A stretch of 64,000 bases of DNA from Trichocoleus desertorum ATA4-8-CV12 (lineage in GTDB: Bacteria; Cyanobacteriota; Cyanobacteriia; FACHB-46), in the NCBI GenBank assembly GCA_019358975.1, contig JAHHIL010000002.1:124001-188000 (forward strand), read 5' to 3'. Of the stretch, positions 27,245 through 36,192 are shown piece after piece. The position numbers and the translations under genes were made by a program. Position 1 is the stretch's first letter; every line of letters begins with the position of its first letter. Below the pieces are notes generated by a model. The model saw only the letters and a program-made list of their open reading frames with translations, did not search any database and had not been told where the DNA came from.

Positions 27245-28936
27245 TCAACAAACAGCCACATCCTCTGGCAACCTAACTTCTCGCTGAATTTCTAAGCCAG
27301 CTAAAAAGCGACGGTCCTCACTAATGTGAGGGAACTTAAGCTGCGAGTCGGGAACTCCTTTTTGCAATTGCCGTTGCCGTACGACCGCAAAACTACCAGG
27401 TGCGAGAATGCGCAATCGCGGAGCAGGCACTACATCGGGACGCTTGACTCTGTAAGAGGTATGGATTGCCTGAAGTTTCTCGTCAAATTGTCGTAAAAAC
27501 TCGACTGGATTCGTCAAGGTTTGCTCTGGCAATAACTCAATATTCACCAGATAGTGAGCTGGAGTTTCAGTTTCAGAAAGTGTGACGCAAAAATCTTCTA
27601 GCGGTAAGCCAAATTCTTGCTGCAAAGCCTGCATGACCTGGGTAACATGAAACTCATTAGTTTTTTCACTTGTGGAAGAAAGAAGCCCACCGAGCCGATG
27701 CCGAAAGACAATCAGTGGCGTTTGCTCGTAGAAACCAGTGACCTCCACCACGTCGCCAATGTCATACCGATAGAAACCGCTATAGTTAGTCATCAAAATC
27801 CGGTAGCGATCGCCCGCTTTCACCTCTGGCCCTAGCAACGTTTTTGGGTGTTCGGCTTCCCATTGGTCTTCGGGAACAAACTCAAAAAAGCCACTCTCGA
27901 TCGCCAGAATGCTGCCATCCTGGTTGAGTTCGGGGTAGATGCTAAATGTCCCCTCTGCGGAGGCATAAACCGCGCCATAACCAGGGGTGTCACCAAAATA
28001 TTCGGGGAAGCGCTCAAAATAAAAGTCTGAGGTGCCGCCGCGAGCCGTCGCGACATAAGCAAGATTAGGCCAAACCAGTTGCGGCGTGAGTCGTCCTGCC
28101 GATTTGAGCATCTCCCGTAGTTGTGTGGTCCGTTGCGGTTGAGCTGACCACTGGCGTTCTAACTTGACTCGGACGCTGGGTTCTAGTTTTAGCCAAGGTG
28201 CGATCGCTCCCGTTTCCAGATCGTGAATCAGATCTTCGGCATACTGTTCTAAATAGTTGCAAATTCGCAGCACCAACATGGGGAAATTTGCCCCGATCCC
28301 TCGCAGATCTGGATTATTGAGGGCAAACAACAAGCAAAGATAGTGGCGGGTCGAACTTTCATTGGGCAGCAACGTCTCGTAAGGGTGTGTGAACAACTGC
28401 TCATACAAAAACTTGCCCATCCGCAATACACCGACGCTGGCAGGGCCATAGTCAATACCGCTCGGAGTTGTACCGATAAGTTGCACTGAGTTGGTAGCCA
28501 GGAGCTTGCCAAATTGCGATCGCCGTTGCCGTAACCCATCGCTCAAGAAACCAATGCTAGTTAAATTGGCCTGCCGCAGAGAATTTTGAAAGCGTTTGGT
28601 GACAGGAATCAATTTATGCTTGCCTGTCGAACCGCTGGTGAGGTTGAGATATACCACGGGGTCAGGGGTCAAGACATTTTGCTCACCCTTGGCAATCCGC
28701 TCGGTGTAGGATTCGTAGCTGCTGTAAGGCAGAACGGGGATGCGATCGCGAAATTGGTCAATCGTCTTGATGTCTCGCAAACCATAGTCTCGTCCCAACG
28801 CTGTGTCTTGATAGGCGAGGAGCAAGTTTCGCAAAAACTGCTCTTGCACCGCCAAAGGGCGACGAGTTTTTTTCACAAAGCTATTTTTAACTTGACGACT
28901 CACGGTCGCCAAAATCGGCAACAAAAAACTGGACAT
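27245..28936 (-). CDS. GH3 auxin-responsive-promoter family acyl-adenylating enzyme
   Basis: 563 residues of the GH3 superfamily within the ANL adenylate-forming fold. Plant members conjugate amino acids to acyl acids such as indole-acetate or jasmonate; bacterial substrates are mostly unknown. Seen: the ATP-binding LNLTSGSTGKHKLIPVT (about residue 100-117), YASAEGTFSIYPELN, and YRYDIGDVVEVTGFY with FRHRLGG and SEKTNEFHVTQV near the C-terminal lobe. The ATG at 28936, with gagggagag upstream, is preferred over a GTG 27 bp earlier. Regulation is not evident. A fatty-acid hydroxylase is divergent, so an acyl substrate is plausible. Confidence 0.88.
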   Translation of the reverse strand: MSSFLLPILATVSRQVKNSFVKKTRRPLAVQEQFLRNLLLAYQDTALGRDYGLRDIKTIDQFRDRIPVLPYSSYESYTERIAKGEQNVLTPDPVVYLNLTSGSTGKHKLIPVTKRFQNSLRQANLTSIGFLSDGLRQRRSQFGKLLATNSVQLIGTTPSGIDYGPASVGVLRMGKFLYEQLFTHPYETLLPNESSTRHYLCLLFALNNPDLRGIGANFPMLVLRICNYLEQYAEDLIHDLETGAIAPWLKLEPSVRVKLERQWSAQPQRTTQLREMLKSAGRLTPQLVWPNLAYVATARGGTSDFYFERFPEYFGDTPGYGAVYASAEGTFSIYPELNQDGSILAIESGFFEFVPEDQWEAEHPKTLLGPEVKAGDRYRILMTNYSGFYRYDIGDVVEVTGFYEQTPLIVFRHRLGGLLSSTSEKTNEFHVTQVMQALQQEFGLPLEDFCVTLSETETPAHYLVNIELLPEQTLTNPVEFLRQFDEKLQAIHTSYRVKRPDVVPAPRLRILAPGSFAVVRQRQLQKGVPDSQLKFPHISEDRRFLAGLEIQREVRLPEDVAVC

Positions 28937-29208
28937 TCGTCTCTCCCTCGCACTTCTCAGCACAGGTGCATTGAATTCCGATTAAAGCTGATTTATTCAC
29001 GGAGTTCAAATCTATACTAGCCAGTTGGCCACACTACCCAGCCAAACCAATCTATGCTGAGGCAACTTGCGATCGCGTCTCCATCTCGTCTCCTCAGCCT
29101 TAAGTCATGTTTTAAAGACATCTCTTAAGTAGCCCCAGAGCAGCTAAGAAGGATGCCAAAATAACTTTAAGTTGGTTCTTTGGGGTAATGGGTGAATAAG
29201 GAGACTTC

Positions 29209-29712
29209 ATGTTGACATTAGAGCCGATCGCCATCGGGATTGCTTGTTTCGTCATCGCCTTTATTTTGGCTAGCTTGGTTGAATATTGGATGCATCGCTT
29301 AATGCACGCTTCCCCGCGAGTCGGAGAACGCCACCGAGATCACCATCGGCGAAACGAAGGACAAGGTGTGGTGTGGGAATTCCGAGACTATGTCAGAGGC
29401 ACAATTATTGTGCTGGGTTTGATGTTTTTTGTCTCCATTCCTGCCGGAACTGGGTGGCTTTTGGGCGGCTTGGCCTTTGCGGCATTCTCAGCTTATGCCC
29501 ATCAACTCCAGCACGAAAATCCCACCAAATGCTTCTGGATGAAGATGCCTGTGCATTACGTGCACCATAAATATGGTATGTGGCATCACAACTTTGGCTT
29601 AGCTGTAGATTGGTGGGATCACGTCTTTGGCACCTACAAGCCTGTGGAATGGTTAAACGAAGAAGAACTGAACCAACCCGAACGCAACTATCTCCAACTG
29701 CGGTGGTGGTAG
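29209..29712 (+). CDS. Fatty acid hydroxylase superfamily membrane di-iron oxygenase
   Basis: 167 residues. Membrane-bound histidine-box oxygenase: HRLMH (H29, H33), RHRDHH (H42, H45, H46), AHQLQH (H98, H102), HYVHH (H116, H119, H120) and WHH (H126, H127), separated by two hydrophobic hairpins. It is small, like bacterial carotenoid-hydroxylase or sphingolipid/fatty-acid 2-hydroxylase relatives, so the substrate (fatty acid, sterol-like or carotenoid) is open. The start has a good ribosome site aaggaga. The Mpo1-like gene 143 bp downstream, whose yeast homologue consumes 2-hydroxy fatty acids, favours lipid 2-hydroxylation, as inference. Confidence 0.88.
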   Translation: MLTLEPIAIGIACFVIAFILASLVEYWMHRLMHASPRVGERHRDHHRRNEGQGVVWEFRDYVRGTIIVLGLMFFVSIPAGTGWLLGGLAFAAFSAYAHQLQHENPTKCFWMKMPVHYVHHKYGMWHHNFGLAVDWWDHVFGTYKPVEWLNEEELNQPERNYLQLRWW

Positions 29713-29855
29713 CGCTAGCTCAGAGACAGCCCAACTGGGTGATTTTTATAGGAAATAGGCGATCGCCCTCGCCGAAGCCAGAACCCTAGTGCTATGTTGC
29801 ATAAACAATAGTTCACTATTTCTGGCATGAATTTTTAGCGCGTGAGGATGCCACC

Positions 29856-30182
29856 TTGAGCGAATTTCGACAGTTGTTGCAAGAATCGAAAGCCCACTTT
29901 GTCGCCAGTCATCAAAACCCGATTAATCAGGCTTTGCATCATCTGACTAATATCTTGGCGATCGCAGCGGTAATCTTGCTATTTTACGATTGGCGGCTTA
30001 CTTTAGTTTGCCTCGTGCTGACTCAAGTATTTGCCCTGGGCGGACATGCCGTCTTCGAAAAAAACCACCCTGCTTTCGTTAAGTATCCTGGCATTACCAT
30101 TCTCAGTTCTATGACTTGGTCGTTTGAGCATTGGTTTGGCCTGCGCCAAATTCTGGCTTACTTACAGCGTAAGACGGCTTAG
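29856..30182 (+). CDS. Mpo1-like (DUF962) protein, possible 2-hydroxy fatty acid dioxygenase
   Basis: 108 residues, two to three membrane segments. It has the DUF962 pattern: a His-rich start (H14, H19, N21, H28, H29 in FVASHQNPINQALHHLTN), a span, then GGHAVFEKNHPAF (H64, E68) and a WSFEHWF helix. Yeast Mpo1 is an iron-dependent dioxygenase that shortens 2-hydroxy fatty acids during alpha-oxidation. The start is TTG at 29856; no other start in this frame keeps the conserved region. gtgagg lies 7-12 bp upstream. An aatagt-tc-actatt palindrome (29807-29820) precedes it. Confidence 0.8.
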   Translation: MSEFRQLLQESKAHFVASHQNPINQALHHLTNILAIAAVILLFYDWRLTLVCLVLTQVFALGGHAVFEKNHPAFVKYPGITILSSMTWSFEHWFGLRQILAYLQRKTA

Positions 30183-30224
30183 ACGTTACACTTGTCCAAA
30201 AACTCGATAACTTCTTTAGCAAAG

Positions 30225-30279
30225 TTTGTCGGAGACAAAGCTACAACGCTGCTGAGAACTGTTGTCCCTGTTGTCTCCG
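30225..30279 (+). promoter_or_regulatory. Leader with two mutually exclusive hairpins before the amidohydrolase gene
   Basis: cggagacaa (30230-30238) pairs perfectly with ttgtctccg (30271-30279), enclosing acaac/gttgt (30243-30247, 30261-30265). The same left arm can instead pair upstream: tttgtc (30225-30230) with gacaaa (30234-30239). Only ctttata follows the long stem. It could end the upstream transcript or act as a switch; the next ATG is 30 bp on. Confidence 0.45.
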
Positions 30280-30309
30280 CTTTATAGGCTATATCACTGA
30301 GGAGCGTTC

Positions 30310-31707
30310 ATGTATCAAGGTTTATTGGTGATCGATGCGGATGCCCATAAGCTCGAAAATCCCCTGCTACTGAGGGATTATATAGAGCCACAGTATCGTG
30401 ATCGCATTGGTTTAGTGATTGATAGCTTGGGTGACCAGCGGGCTAAGTTGATTGACTTTAACCCCGCTACTGGCAAAAACGATTATGTGCGGATGTTTCC
30501 TCAGCCTCAAGGCTTGGGCAAAGGTGGCTTCCGCAACCTCCATCCTGAAACAACCCTGGGTGCCATGTTCAACCGGGTTCGGATTGAGCACATGGATCGC
30601 GAAGGTGTAGATGTCCAAGTCATCTACGGCACGCTCAACCTAATTTTCTCTAGTATTTTAGATAAAGATTTTGCGATTGCCCTTTGTCGCGCCTACAACA
30701 CCTACATGGCAGACGACTGCCGTGGCTATGACAACCGCCTCAAGCCTATCGGTGTGCTTCCTCTACAGGATGTGGATGCGGCCATAGTCGAGATGAAGCG
30801 CTGCGTCAACGAGCTAGGTATGATCGGTGTGGCTGTGGCCCCCAACATGCCGATTCCGCATCCCAAAGCCCCCGATGCTTTCCCCGAAGTCCGCACTTGC
30901 AAGAACATTAGCCATCCCGACTTCCGCCCACTCCTGCAAACCGCAGTAGACCTTGATATTGCCCTCGGCATTCACGGTGGCCCTGGTTCCTACATGGTGG
31001 GTGGTATTGCTGACCACATGGAGACTTTTGTGCTCAGCCACATCTTCGTGCAGCGCAATCAGCAGCAGCTAGCAATGGCGCGGATGGTATTTGATGGTGC
31101 CTTTGAGCAATTCCCCACACTGCGGGTTGGTTTTCTCGAAGGTGGCTGTGGTTGGATTCCCGACCTCGCCCATGCTTTCCATGAACACTGGGAGAAGCGG
31201 ATTCGCGATTTCGATCCTAAGAATCCTTACCGTCCTTCGCTAATGGACTTCACCAAGCTGATGATCCAAGAGCGGGGTGTGCAAAACGTTAATCTACTCA
31301 ATCAGGCAAAAAATCTGTTCGACTTGCTCTGGAGCGCTGAGCACGATCCAGCCAAGATTGATGACGCAAGCTTATATGAGCACTACGACCTGCGTCACCG
31401 CGATCCCCTAGACTACTTCAATCGCGGACAAATCTTTGCTTCCTACGAGTCGGATGATCCAGGCCCTTCCTATATGCCTCAAGCGATGGGTGAAGCGGGC
31501 AAGCACATTCCCTGCTTCTCTGGCGACTACGGTCACTGGGATGGTGTTCTGAAGGATTGTGTCAAGGATGCAGCGACCGCGACTGAGTACGATCGCGACC
31601 ACCTCGGTTTGCTGCTGGGTGGCAATGCATTGGCCTTGTATGGCGATCGCCTCCGCAACTCCTTACCCGATTACGTCAAGGCAGACGCAACTGTAGCTGC
31701 CCAGTAA
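30310..31707 (+). CDS. Amidohydrolase-2 (ACMSD-like) family metallohydrolase
   Basis: 465 residues. TIM-barrel metal-dependent hydrolase or decarboxylase of the amidohydrolase_2 family: an N-terminal metal motif DADAH (D9-H13), IGVLPLQDVDAAIVEMKR, the strand-end His in GIHGGPGS, FLEGGCGWIPDLAHAF and the distal acidic motif FSGDYGHWDG. The family includes ACMSD and resorcylate decarboxylases; the substrate cannot be read here. It is larger than average, with an insertion of about 60 residues (310-390, rich in Asp/Tyr) before the last barrel strands. gaggagc precedes the ATG closely. A hairpin-rich leader separates it from the Mpo1-like gene. Confidence 0.85.
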   Translation: MYQGLLVIDADAHKLENPLLLRDYIEPQYRDRIGLVIDSLGDQRAKLIDFNPATGKNDYVRMFPQPQGLGKGGFRNLHPETTLGAMFNRVRIEHMDREGVDVQVIYGTLNLIFSSILDKDFAIALCRAYNTYMADDCRGYDNRLKPIGVLPLQDVDAAIVEMKRCVNELGMIGVAVAPNMPIPHPKAPDAFPEVRTCKNISHPDFRPLLQTAVDLDIALGIHGGPGSYMVGGIADHMETFVLSHIFVQRNQQQLAMARMVFDGAFEQFPTLRVGFLEGGCGWIPDLAHAFHEHWEKRIRDFDPKNPYRPSLMDFTKLMIQERGVQNVNLLNQAKNLFDLLWSAEHDPAKIDDASLYEHYDLRHRDPLDYFNRGQIFASYESDDPGPSYMPQAMGEAGKHIPCFSGDYGHWDGVLKDCVKDAATATEYDRDHLGLLLGGNALALYGDRLRNSLPDYVKADATVAAQ

Positions 31708-31733
31708 TCAGTAGTCCGACAACTGGTAATAAT

Positions 31734-31767
31734 TTTGAGTGGTGTAGGCTTTGTCCCACCACTCAAA
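31734..31767. terminator. Perfect inverted repeat between convergent genes
   Basis: 11-bp arms tttgagtggtg (31734-31744) and caccactcaaa (31757-31767) around 12 nt. It lies between the amidohydrolase stop and the convergent epimerase stop. T-runs are weak on both sides. Confidence 0.6.
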
Positions 31768-31828
31768 GTCCTAATCTATATACCACCTACTAATCTAGGA
31801 TCGTGGATTAAGCGCTAAGCGATATTGC

Positions 31829-32779
31829 TTAGGCGTATAAAGCCTGAATCCACTGCCATTCTTGGGCTAAACCTTCTGCTAGCGAGACCTTTGGCTCATA
31901 GCCGATCAACTTTTGAGCTTTAGAAACATCGGCTGCTGTGTGACGGGCATCTCCCATCGCTGACTCAATATGGTTGCGGCGAATCGGCTGACCCACAATT
32001 TTTTCCATTGTTTCCAGCACTTCGGTCAAGACTACACGGCTGCCTCCGCCAATATTGAAGACTTCACCTACAGCCTCAGGGACAGTTGCGGCTGCTAGAT
32101 TAGCGGCGATCGCATCAGCAACAAAGGTAAAGTCACGAGTTTGCTGACCGTCTCCATAAATCGGAATAGCCTGATCCTCTAAAACTGCCTTAAAAAACTT
32201 ATGGAACGCCATGTCTGGGCGCTGGCGGGGTCCATAAACCGTGAAGTAACGCAGAGCTGTCACAGGTACCCCAAAATTTTGGTGATATAGCCAGCACAAG
32301 CGCTCCGCTGCCAGCTTAGTAATCCCGTAGGGAGAAACGGGCTGCGGACAAATAGACTCATAGGTAGGCAGCGTTTCAGCATTGCCATAAACCGATGAAG
32401 TCGAGGCAAACACAAATCGTTTTAACTGCTTGGCCTCCTTCGCCGCCTCCAGCAAAATCTGAGTCGCATTGAGGTTACGTTCGGTATAAGCTAAAAATCC
32501 TGAGCCCCAGCTCGCTCTCACCCCAGCTTGAGCCGCTTGATGGTAAATTACATCAGCATTTGCCAGCAACTCTGCCCAATTGGCCGTTTGAATATCACCC
32601 TGAATTAATTGAAACTCTGGATGTTCTTTGAAGCCAGCAATATTTCCCCACTTAAGTGCTGGATCGTAGTAATCATTAAATTGATCGATTCCAATCACCC
32701 TTTCACCGCGTTTGAGCAGTGTCTCAGCCAGATGAGAACCGATGAACCCTGCAACACCTGTGACAATACTAGTACTCAT
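31829..32779 (-). CDS. NAD-dependent nucleotide-sugar epimerase/dehydratase
   Basis: 316 residues, extended SDR fold. NAD-binding GVAGFIGSH at 8-16, IDQFNDYYDP, the catalytic Ser in ASTSSVYG and the YGITK dyad, RYFTVYGPRQRPDMA and the substrate-side FNIGGGSRV. The pattern is closest to UDP-glucuronate/UDP-glucose 4-epimerases. It likely supplies activated sugars to the glycosyltransferases upstream on the same strand (32878-34796), 98 bp away. It marks the left edge of the glycan island. Confidence 0.88.
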   Translation of the reverse strand: MSTSIVTGVAGFIGSHLAETLLKRGERVIGIDQFNDYYDPALKWGNIAGFKEHPEFQLIQGDIQTANWAELLANADVIYHQAAQAGVRASWGSGFLAYTERNLNATQILLEAAKEAKQLKRFVFASTSSVYGNAETLPTYESICPQPVSPYGITKLAAERLCWLYHQNFGVPVTALRYFTVYGPRQRPDMAFHKFFKAVLEDQAIPIYGDGQQTRDFTFVADAIAANLAAATVPEAVGEVFNIGGGSRVVLTEVLETMEKIVGQPIRRNHIESAMGDARHTAADVSKAQKLIGYEPKVSLAEGLAQEWQWIQALYA

Positions 32780-32877
32780 AAACTTTAACTGTAGGTTTCT
32801 AAGAGTTACACGTTACTAATTAATAGCTAGCTAACAGGACTAGCTAACAAATCAATTGATTCTGTTTGGTGCAGGCA

Positions 32878-33783
32878 TCAGAATTGGCTCCGAACTTTGT
32901 TGACTAACTTTTGCCAGAATTTCCCCTTGGGTAGGGCTGAGATTGGATCAGCGGGTGCAGGCTCATGCAGATAGCGGTAGTGCTTCCAAGTGTCCCAGTA
33001 AGCACCACCTGGCTGAATTCTTACTCCTGCCCAATGCAAATAGCGAAGTGGCAAGTCAACTTTTGCATCGACCAAGATATTTCCTTGCTGCTGAAAGTGT
33101 TTGCTTCCAGCCCAGCAGCCAGGTTGCTTCTGCGGGCTTTGAGCTAAATTTAACCGCTGCGGAATATGCTTTAAGACCAGATAATTTAGAACGGTTTGGT
33201 CAGAGTTGAGCAAAAAGAAATACTTAGGATGGCTAACACAGGCCCTAAAAGTATCATAAATGTTTTCTTCAGTGAGTAAGCCTTTTTTAGAAGCCCAAAA
33301 GCCACTGTTAAATATGTCTTTTAGTTCAGTATCACTAAAGATTTTATCTTCGATGATTTCGGGCATAAAAACTTGCTTGATGCCACCTGTGTATTGGTAG
33401 TCATAACAAAGAAAACCATAGTCAGTTAAATACTCTAAAACATGACTGATTTTCTCGAAAACTACAATATCTGTATCAATATAAAGAAATTCCTCAAATG
33501 GGCCAAACCAACAAGCAAGTTTACGAAGTAAATTGGGGCGATCGAAGAGTTTATCTCCACAAACTTGCTGCAATTGCTCTGACAAACGTTGCAAGAACGC
33601 CATATCGTCATAAACCTGAACCCCATGCGATCGCTGCAATTGCTCGGCTGCAACCTGATATTGATCGTTATAGGGGATCATGACAATGGGTGTATCCGCA
33701 TCATAGGCTCGAATACTGTTAAGCAAAGCGATCGCCTGATCCAACACGCGATCGTTCGCCAGAATGTAAATTCCACGGCTCAT
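32878..33783 (-). CDS. GT8-like glycosyltransferase (Npun_R2821/R2823-type)
   Basis: 301 residues. GT-A fold: it starts GIYILANDRVLDQAIALLNSI with an early Rossmann strand, and a DxD motif in FLYIDTDIVVF (about residue 100) should bind a metal and nucleotide sugar. NSGFWASKKGLL and LRYLHWAGV are shared with its neighbour. These are cyanobacterial Npun_R2821/Npun_R2823-type proteins from memory; sugar and acceptor are unknown. The gene is more AT-rich than the housekeeping genes nearby, which hints at transfer. It starts 8 bp after the paralogue, so the pair is co-transcribed. Confidence 0.78.
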   Translation of the reverse strand: MSRGIYILANDRVLDQAIALLNSIRAYDADTPIVMIPYNDQYQVAAEQLQRSHGVQVYDDMAFLQRLSEQLQQVCGDKLFDRPNLLRKLACWFGPFEEFLYIDTDIVVFEKISHVLEYLTDYGFLCYDYQYTGGIKQVFMPEIIEDKIFSDTELKDIFNSGFWASKKGLLTEENIYDTFRACVSHPKYFFLLNSDQTVLNYLVLKHIPQRLNLAQSPQKQPGCWAGSKHFQQQGNILVDAKVDLPLRYLHWAGVRIQPGGAYWDTWKHYRYLHEPAPADPISALPKGKFWQKLVNKVRSQF

Positions 33784-33791
33784 TTAAAACC

Positions 33792-34796
33792 TCAGCGACT
33801 CAATCCCAATTTCTTCAATGCCCGATCCACAAAAGTAGGAGGTTTATCATAAGCTTGGGGCTTATTTGTAAACTGGGGACGTTTCTCAGGCTCGTGCAGA
33901 TAGCGATAATGCAAGAAAATGTCGCGGTAAGGAAATTCTATATTTTCTCCACTGCACAACCGAGCAAACAGTTTAGAAGACAAACCAATGTAATGCAGAT
34001 AAGTAAGCTGTGCTTCCTTGTCGTACAAAACCTGATCCCTCAGCTCAAAATGATCAGAAGTAACGGCATTTCCAGTCGCCTGATCTGCTGGCAACTGTAA
34101 GGCCAGATTGTGCACGGGTATCTCAGACCGCATCACCATATAGTTCAGCACAGACTGATTAGGAGCAGGCATACAAAGAACCTCAGCTTCACCTGCTTGC
34201 AATTGAGTAATCAGCCAGTCGCGTTGTTTTTGGTCTAGCAATCCTCGTTTAGAGGCATACATGCCAGCACAGAAAACTTCTGAGCGAATCCTAGATTCCG
34301 GAAAAACTATCTTTAGCTTAGGAGATTGTAAATTGTAGATGTGCCGAGGACTTTTGTATTGGAAATCATAAACAACAAAATTATGAGCATCTAGCGCCCG
34401 AAAAATGTTTTGTAAGGAATTCATCACTAGAACATCGGCGTCTAAGTAGATAAATCTTTCAAAAGGAGCGACTGGATCAAACGCCGCATACCGTCGATTC
34501 ATGCCTAGACGATGAACCCCAGAAATTCCTTGTTCTTGCCAAGTTTTCAGTGCAGTGGGATGAGCTGCCCAAACCTGTTTTGAGAAGTCTTCCCAAGGGG
34601 CAAATAAAGTCGGATCTTCTAAAAGCGTGACATTCTCTCTGGCGGCAATTTCTGTACGTACCTTATCTACTCGCTCGTCATAAGCAATGACACAGACGGG
34701 TAGTGAGCTACCAACGTTCGCTTCAATGCTGTTGAGGAGAGCTACTAACTGGTCATAGACCACATCATTAGCAAGGGTATAGATACCGTCTACCAT
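33792..34796 (-). CDS. GT8-like glycosyltransferase, tandem paralogue
   Basis: About 334 residues, GT-A fold: VDGIYTLANDVVYDQLVALLNSI at the start, a DxD in FIYLDADVLVM near residue 115, FCAGMYASKRGLLDQ and LTYLHYIGL, all alignable with the gene downstream. The ATG at 34796 is chosen because ggagag lies 4 bp upstream; an ATG 12 bp earlier also exists. It is first in the leftward unit of the island (this gene, its paralogue, the epimerase). The two may add successive sugars of the same glycan, as inference. Confidence 0.78.
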   Translation of the reverse strand: MVDGIYTLANDVVYDQLVALLNSIEANVGSSLPVCVIAYDERVDKVRTEIAARENVTLLEDPTLFAPWEDFSKQVWAAHPTALKTWQEQGISGVHRLGMNRRYAAFDPVAPFERFIYLDADVLVMNSLQNIFRALDAHNFVVYDFQYKSPRHIYNLQSPKLKIVFPESRIRSEVFCAGMYASKRGLLDQKQRDWLITQLQAGEAEVLCMPAPNQSVLNYMVMRSEIPVHNLALQLPADQATGNAVTSDHFELRDQVLYDKEAQLTYLHYIGLSSKLFARLCSGENIEFPYRDIFLHYRYLHEPEKRPQFTNKPQAYDKPPTFVDRALKKLGLSR

Positions 34797-35173
34797 TGAA
34801 CTCTCCATGCGTACAGGCTTGATGGCAACTTAAGGGCACTCATGTATTTTCTTCATGAGTTACAGTCTAAAATCCGTTGATCTTTATAATTGAAGTTTCA
34901 ACTGCTAACAGGCATGAATCCTCTAAACCCTACTAATAAGGCTCTAAAATTGCAAACCATCTGAGCTGAATAGTTGATATTTTCAAGGTTTCTTCTTAAA
35001 AATCTTCATCGACTTTATGTTTTCTTTGCAGGATGTCCTTTAGGCTATTTATTGGGCTTTCAACCCCTAAAACAATGTCAATACCCACTTAAAATCAATG
35101 GCAGAAGCAAAGCCTTTGGCAGGCTCTACTACCCCCGGCATATTTGAATTCCACGTAAGTTAAGGAAAGATTA
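34797..35173. other. 377-bp divergent control region of the glycan island
   Basis: AT-rich, non-coding; separates the leftward GT8-like unit from the rightward glycosyltransferases. It has actcatg (34838-34844) and catgagt (34854-34860), a 7-bp inverted repeat with a T-rich loop, and taaggaaag just before the ATG at 35174. No open frame of note. Confidence 0.5.
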
Positions 35174-36115
35174 ATGGCATCTCTCACTTGCTCATTATCC
35201 ATACTGGCGGCGCGGACTGATGTTCCCTTCATGATGCACACCATTCCTCATTTAGTGAGGGCTTGCAACTTTCCTTTCACCCAACGTCTTCTAGCCATCG
35301 ACACTGCTCCGCTCTCCGGTGACAAGATTGGTCGCCCAGGTATTGGCACTCTTGAGGAGGTGCGAAGCAACTGTGACCAGCTCTTGCAGTCAGGTGTGGT
35401 TGATAGAGTAGCTGATATCGATTACTCGGAAGCCTACCACAACCGTATCTATGCTAAACACTTCGGTCGCCGGATTCGCCAAACCCACAACTATAAAGGT
35501 TATCCCATCTTAGGCACCCTCTTTAAGATCGAGGAAGCCCAGAGTGATTATGTACTTCACTTTGACAGCGATATGTTGCTCCACCAAGCTCCTGGCTATA
35601 GCTGGATTGAGGAAGGCATAGCACTGCTGCAAAAACATCCTGAGATCATGGCTGTCCGACCCTTAACTGGACCACCGACGATGGACGGTAGCCTGTATCA
35701 ACGTGTCCCCTATGATCGTGATCCCGATGGCTTCTATCGCTTCAAATTCTTTAGTAGTCGGGCTTACCTAATCGACGTTAAGCGGTTTGAGCAGCTACTA
35801 CCATTGCCTATTCTGTGGCGATCGTACAAAAACGAAATTCTCAATCAGTTACCCAACCCTGTTAAAACGACCCTGAACTATCTCACTGGCAAAAACGCTT
35901 TAGATTCCTGGGAGATCATGGTTTCCAATCGGATTGAAGATACTGAATACGTACGGGCTGTTATTGACTCTCCGAAAGCTTGGACGGTGCATCCTAAAGA
36001 CCGTGGCCCCGAGTTTATTGCGGCTCTGCCTAGCCTGATTCAAAAAATTGAGTCAGGTTGGTACCCCCCTGAGCAAGCGGGGCAATATGACCTCCAGTTT
36101 CAGGCTTGGCTTTAA
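35174..36115 (+). CDS. GT-A-type glycosyltransferase
   Basis: 313 residues without membrane spans. It shows an N-terminal strand SLTCSLSILAARTDVPFMMHTIPHL, a central metal-binding D131-x-D133 in LHFDSDMLLH, and FFSSRAYLIDVKRFEQLLP followed by DSWEIMVSNRI, in the manner of GT-A enzymes related to GT2. Start supported by aaggaaag 6-10 bp upstream. First gene of the rightward part of the island, 77 bp before a putative GT-B gene. Donor and acceptor are unknown. Confidence 0.72.
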   Translation: MASLTCSLSILAARTDVPFMMHTIPHLVRACNFPFTQRLLAIDTAPLSGDKIGRPGIGTLEEVRSNCDQLLQSGVVDRVADIDYSEAYHNRIYAKHFGRRIRQTHNYKGYPILGTLFKIEEAQSDYVLHFDSDMLLHQAPGYSWIEEGIALLQKHPEIMAVRPLTGPPTMDGSLYQRVPYDRDPDGFYRFKFFSSRAYLIDVKRFEQLLPLPILWRSYKNEILNQLPNPVKTTLNYLTGKNALDSWEIMVSNRIEDTEYVRAVIDSPKAWTVHPKDRGPEFIAALPSLIQKIESGWYPPEQAGQYDLQFQAWL

Positions 36116-36192
36116 TAAGTAGTTGCTCAAAAGCACCATCTTTTACCCAGCGCTAGTGATATTCGTACAAATTACCTATTCTGATTACACCC

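Noticed and set aside
28249-28539. 96-codon minus-strand frame inside GH3
   Set aside because: Out of frame with a highly conserved enzyme; Cys/Trp-rich shadow translation.
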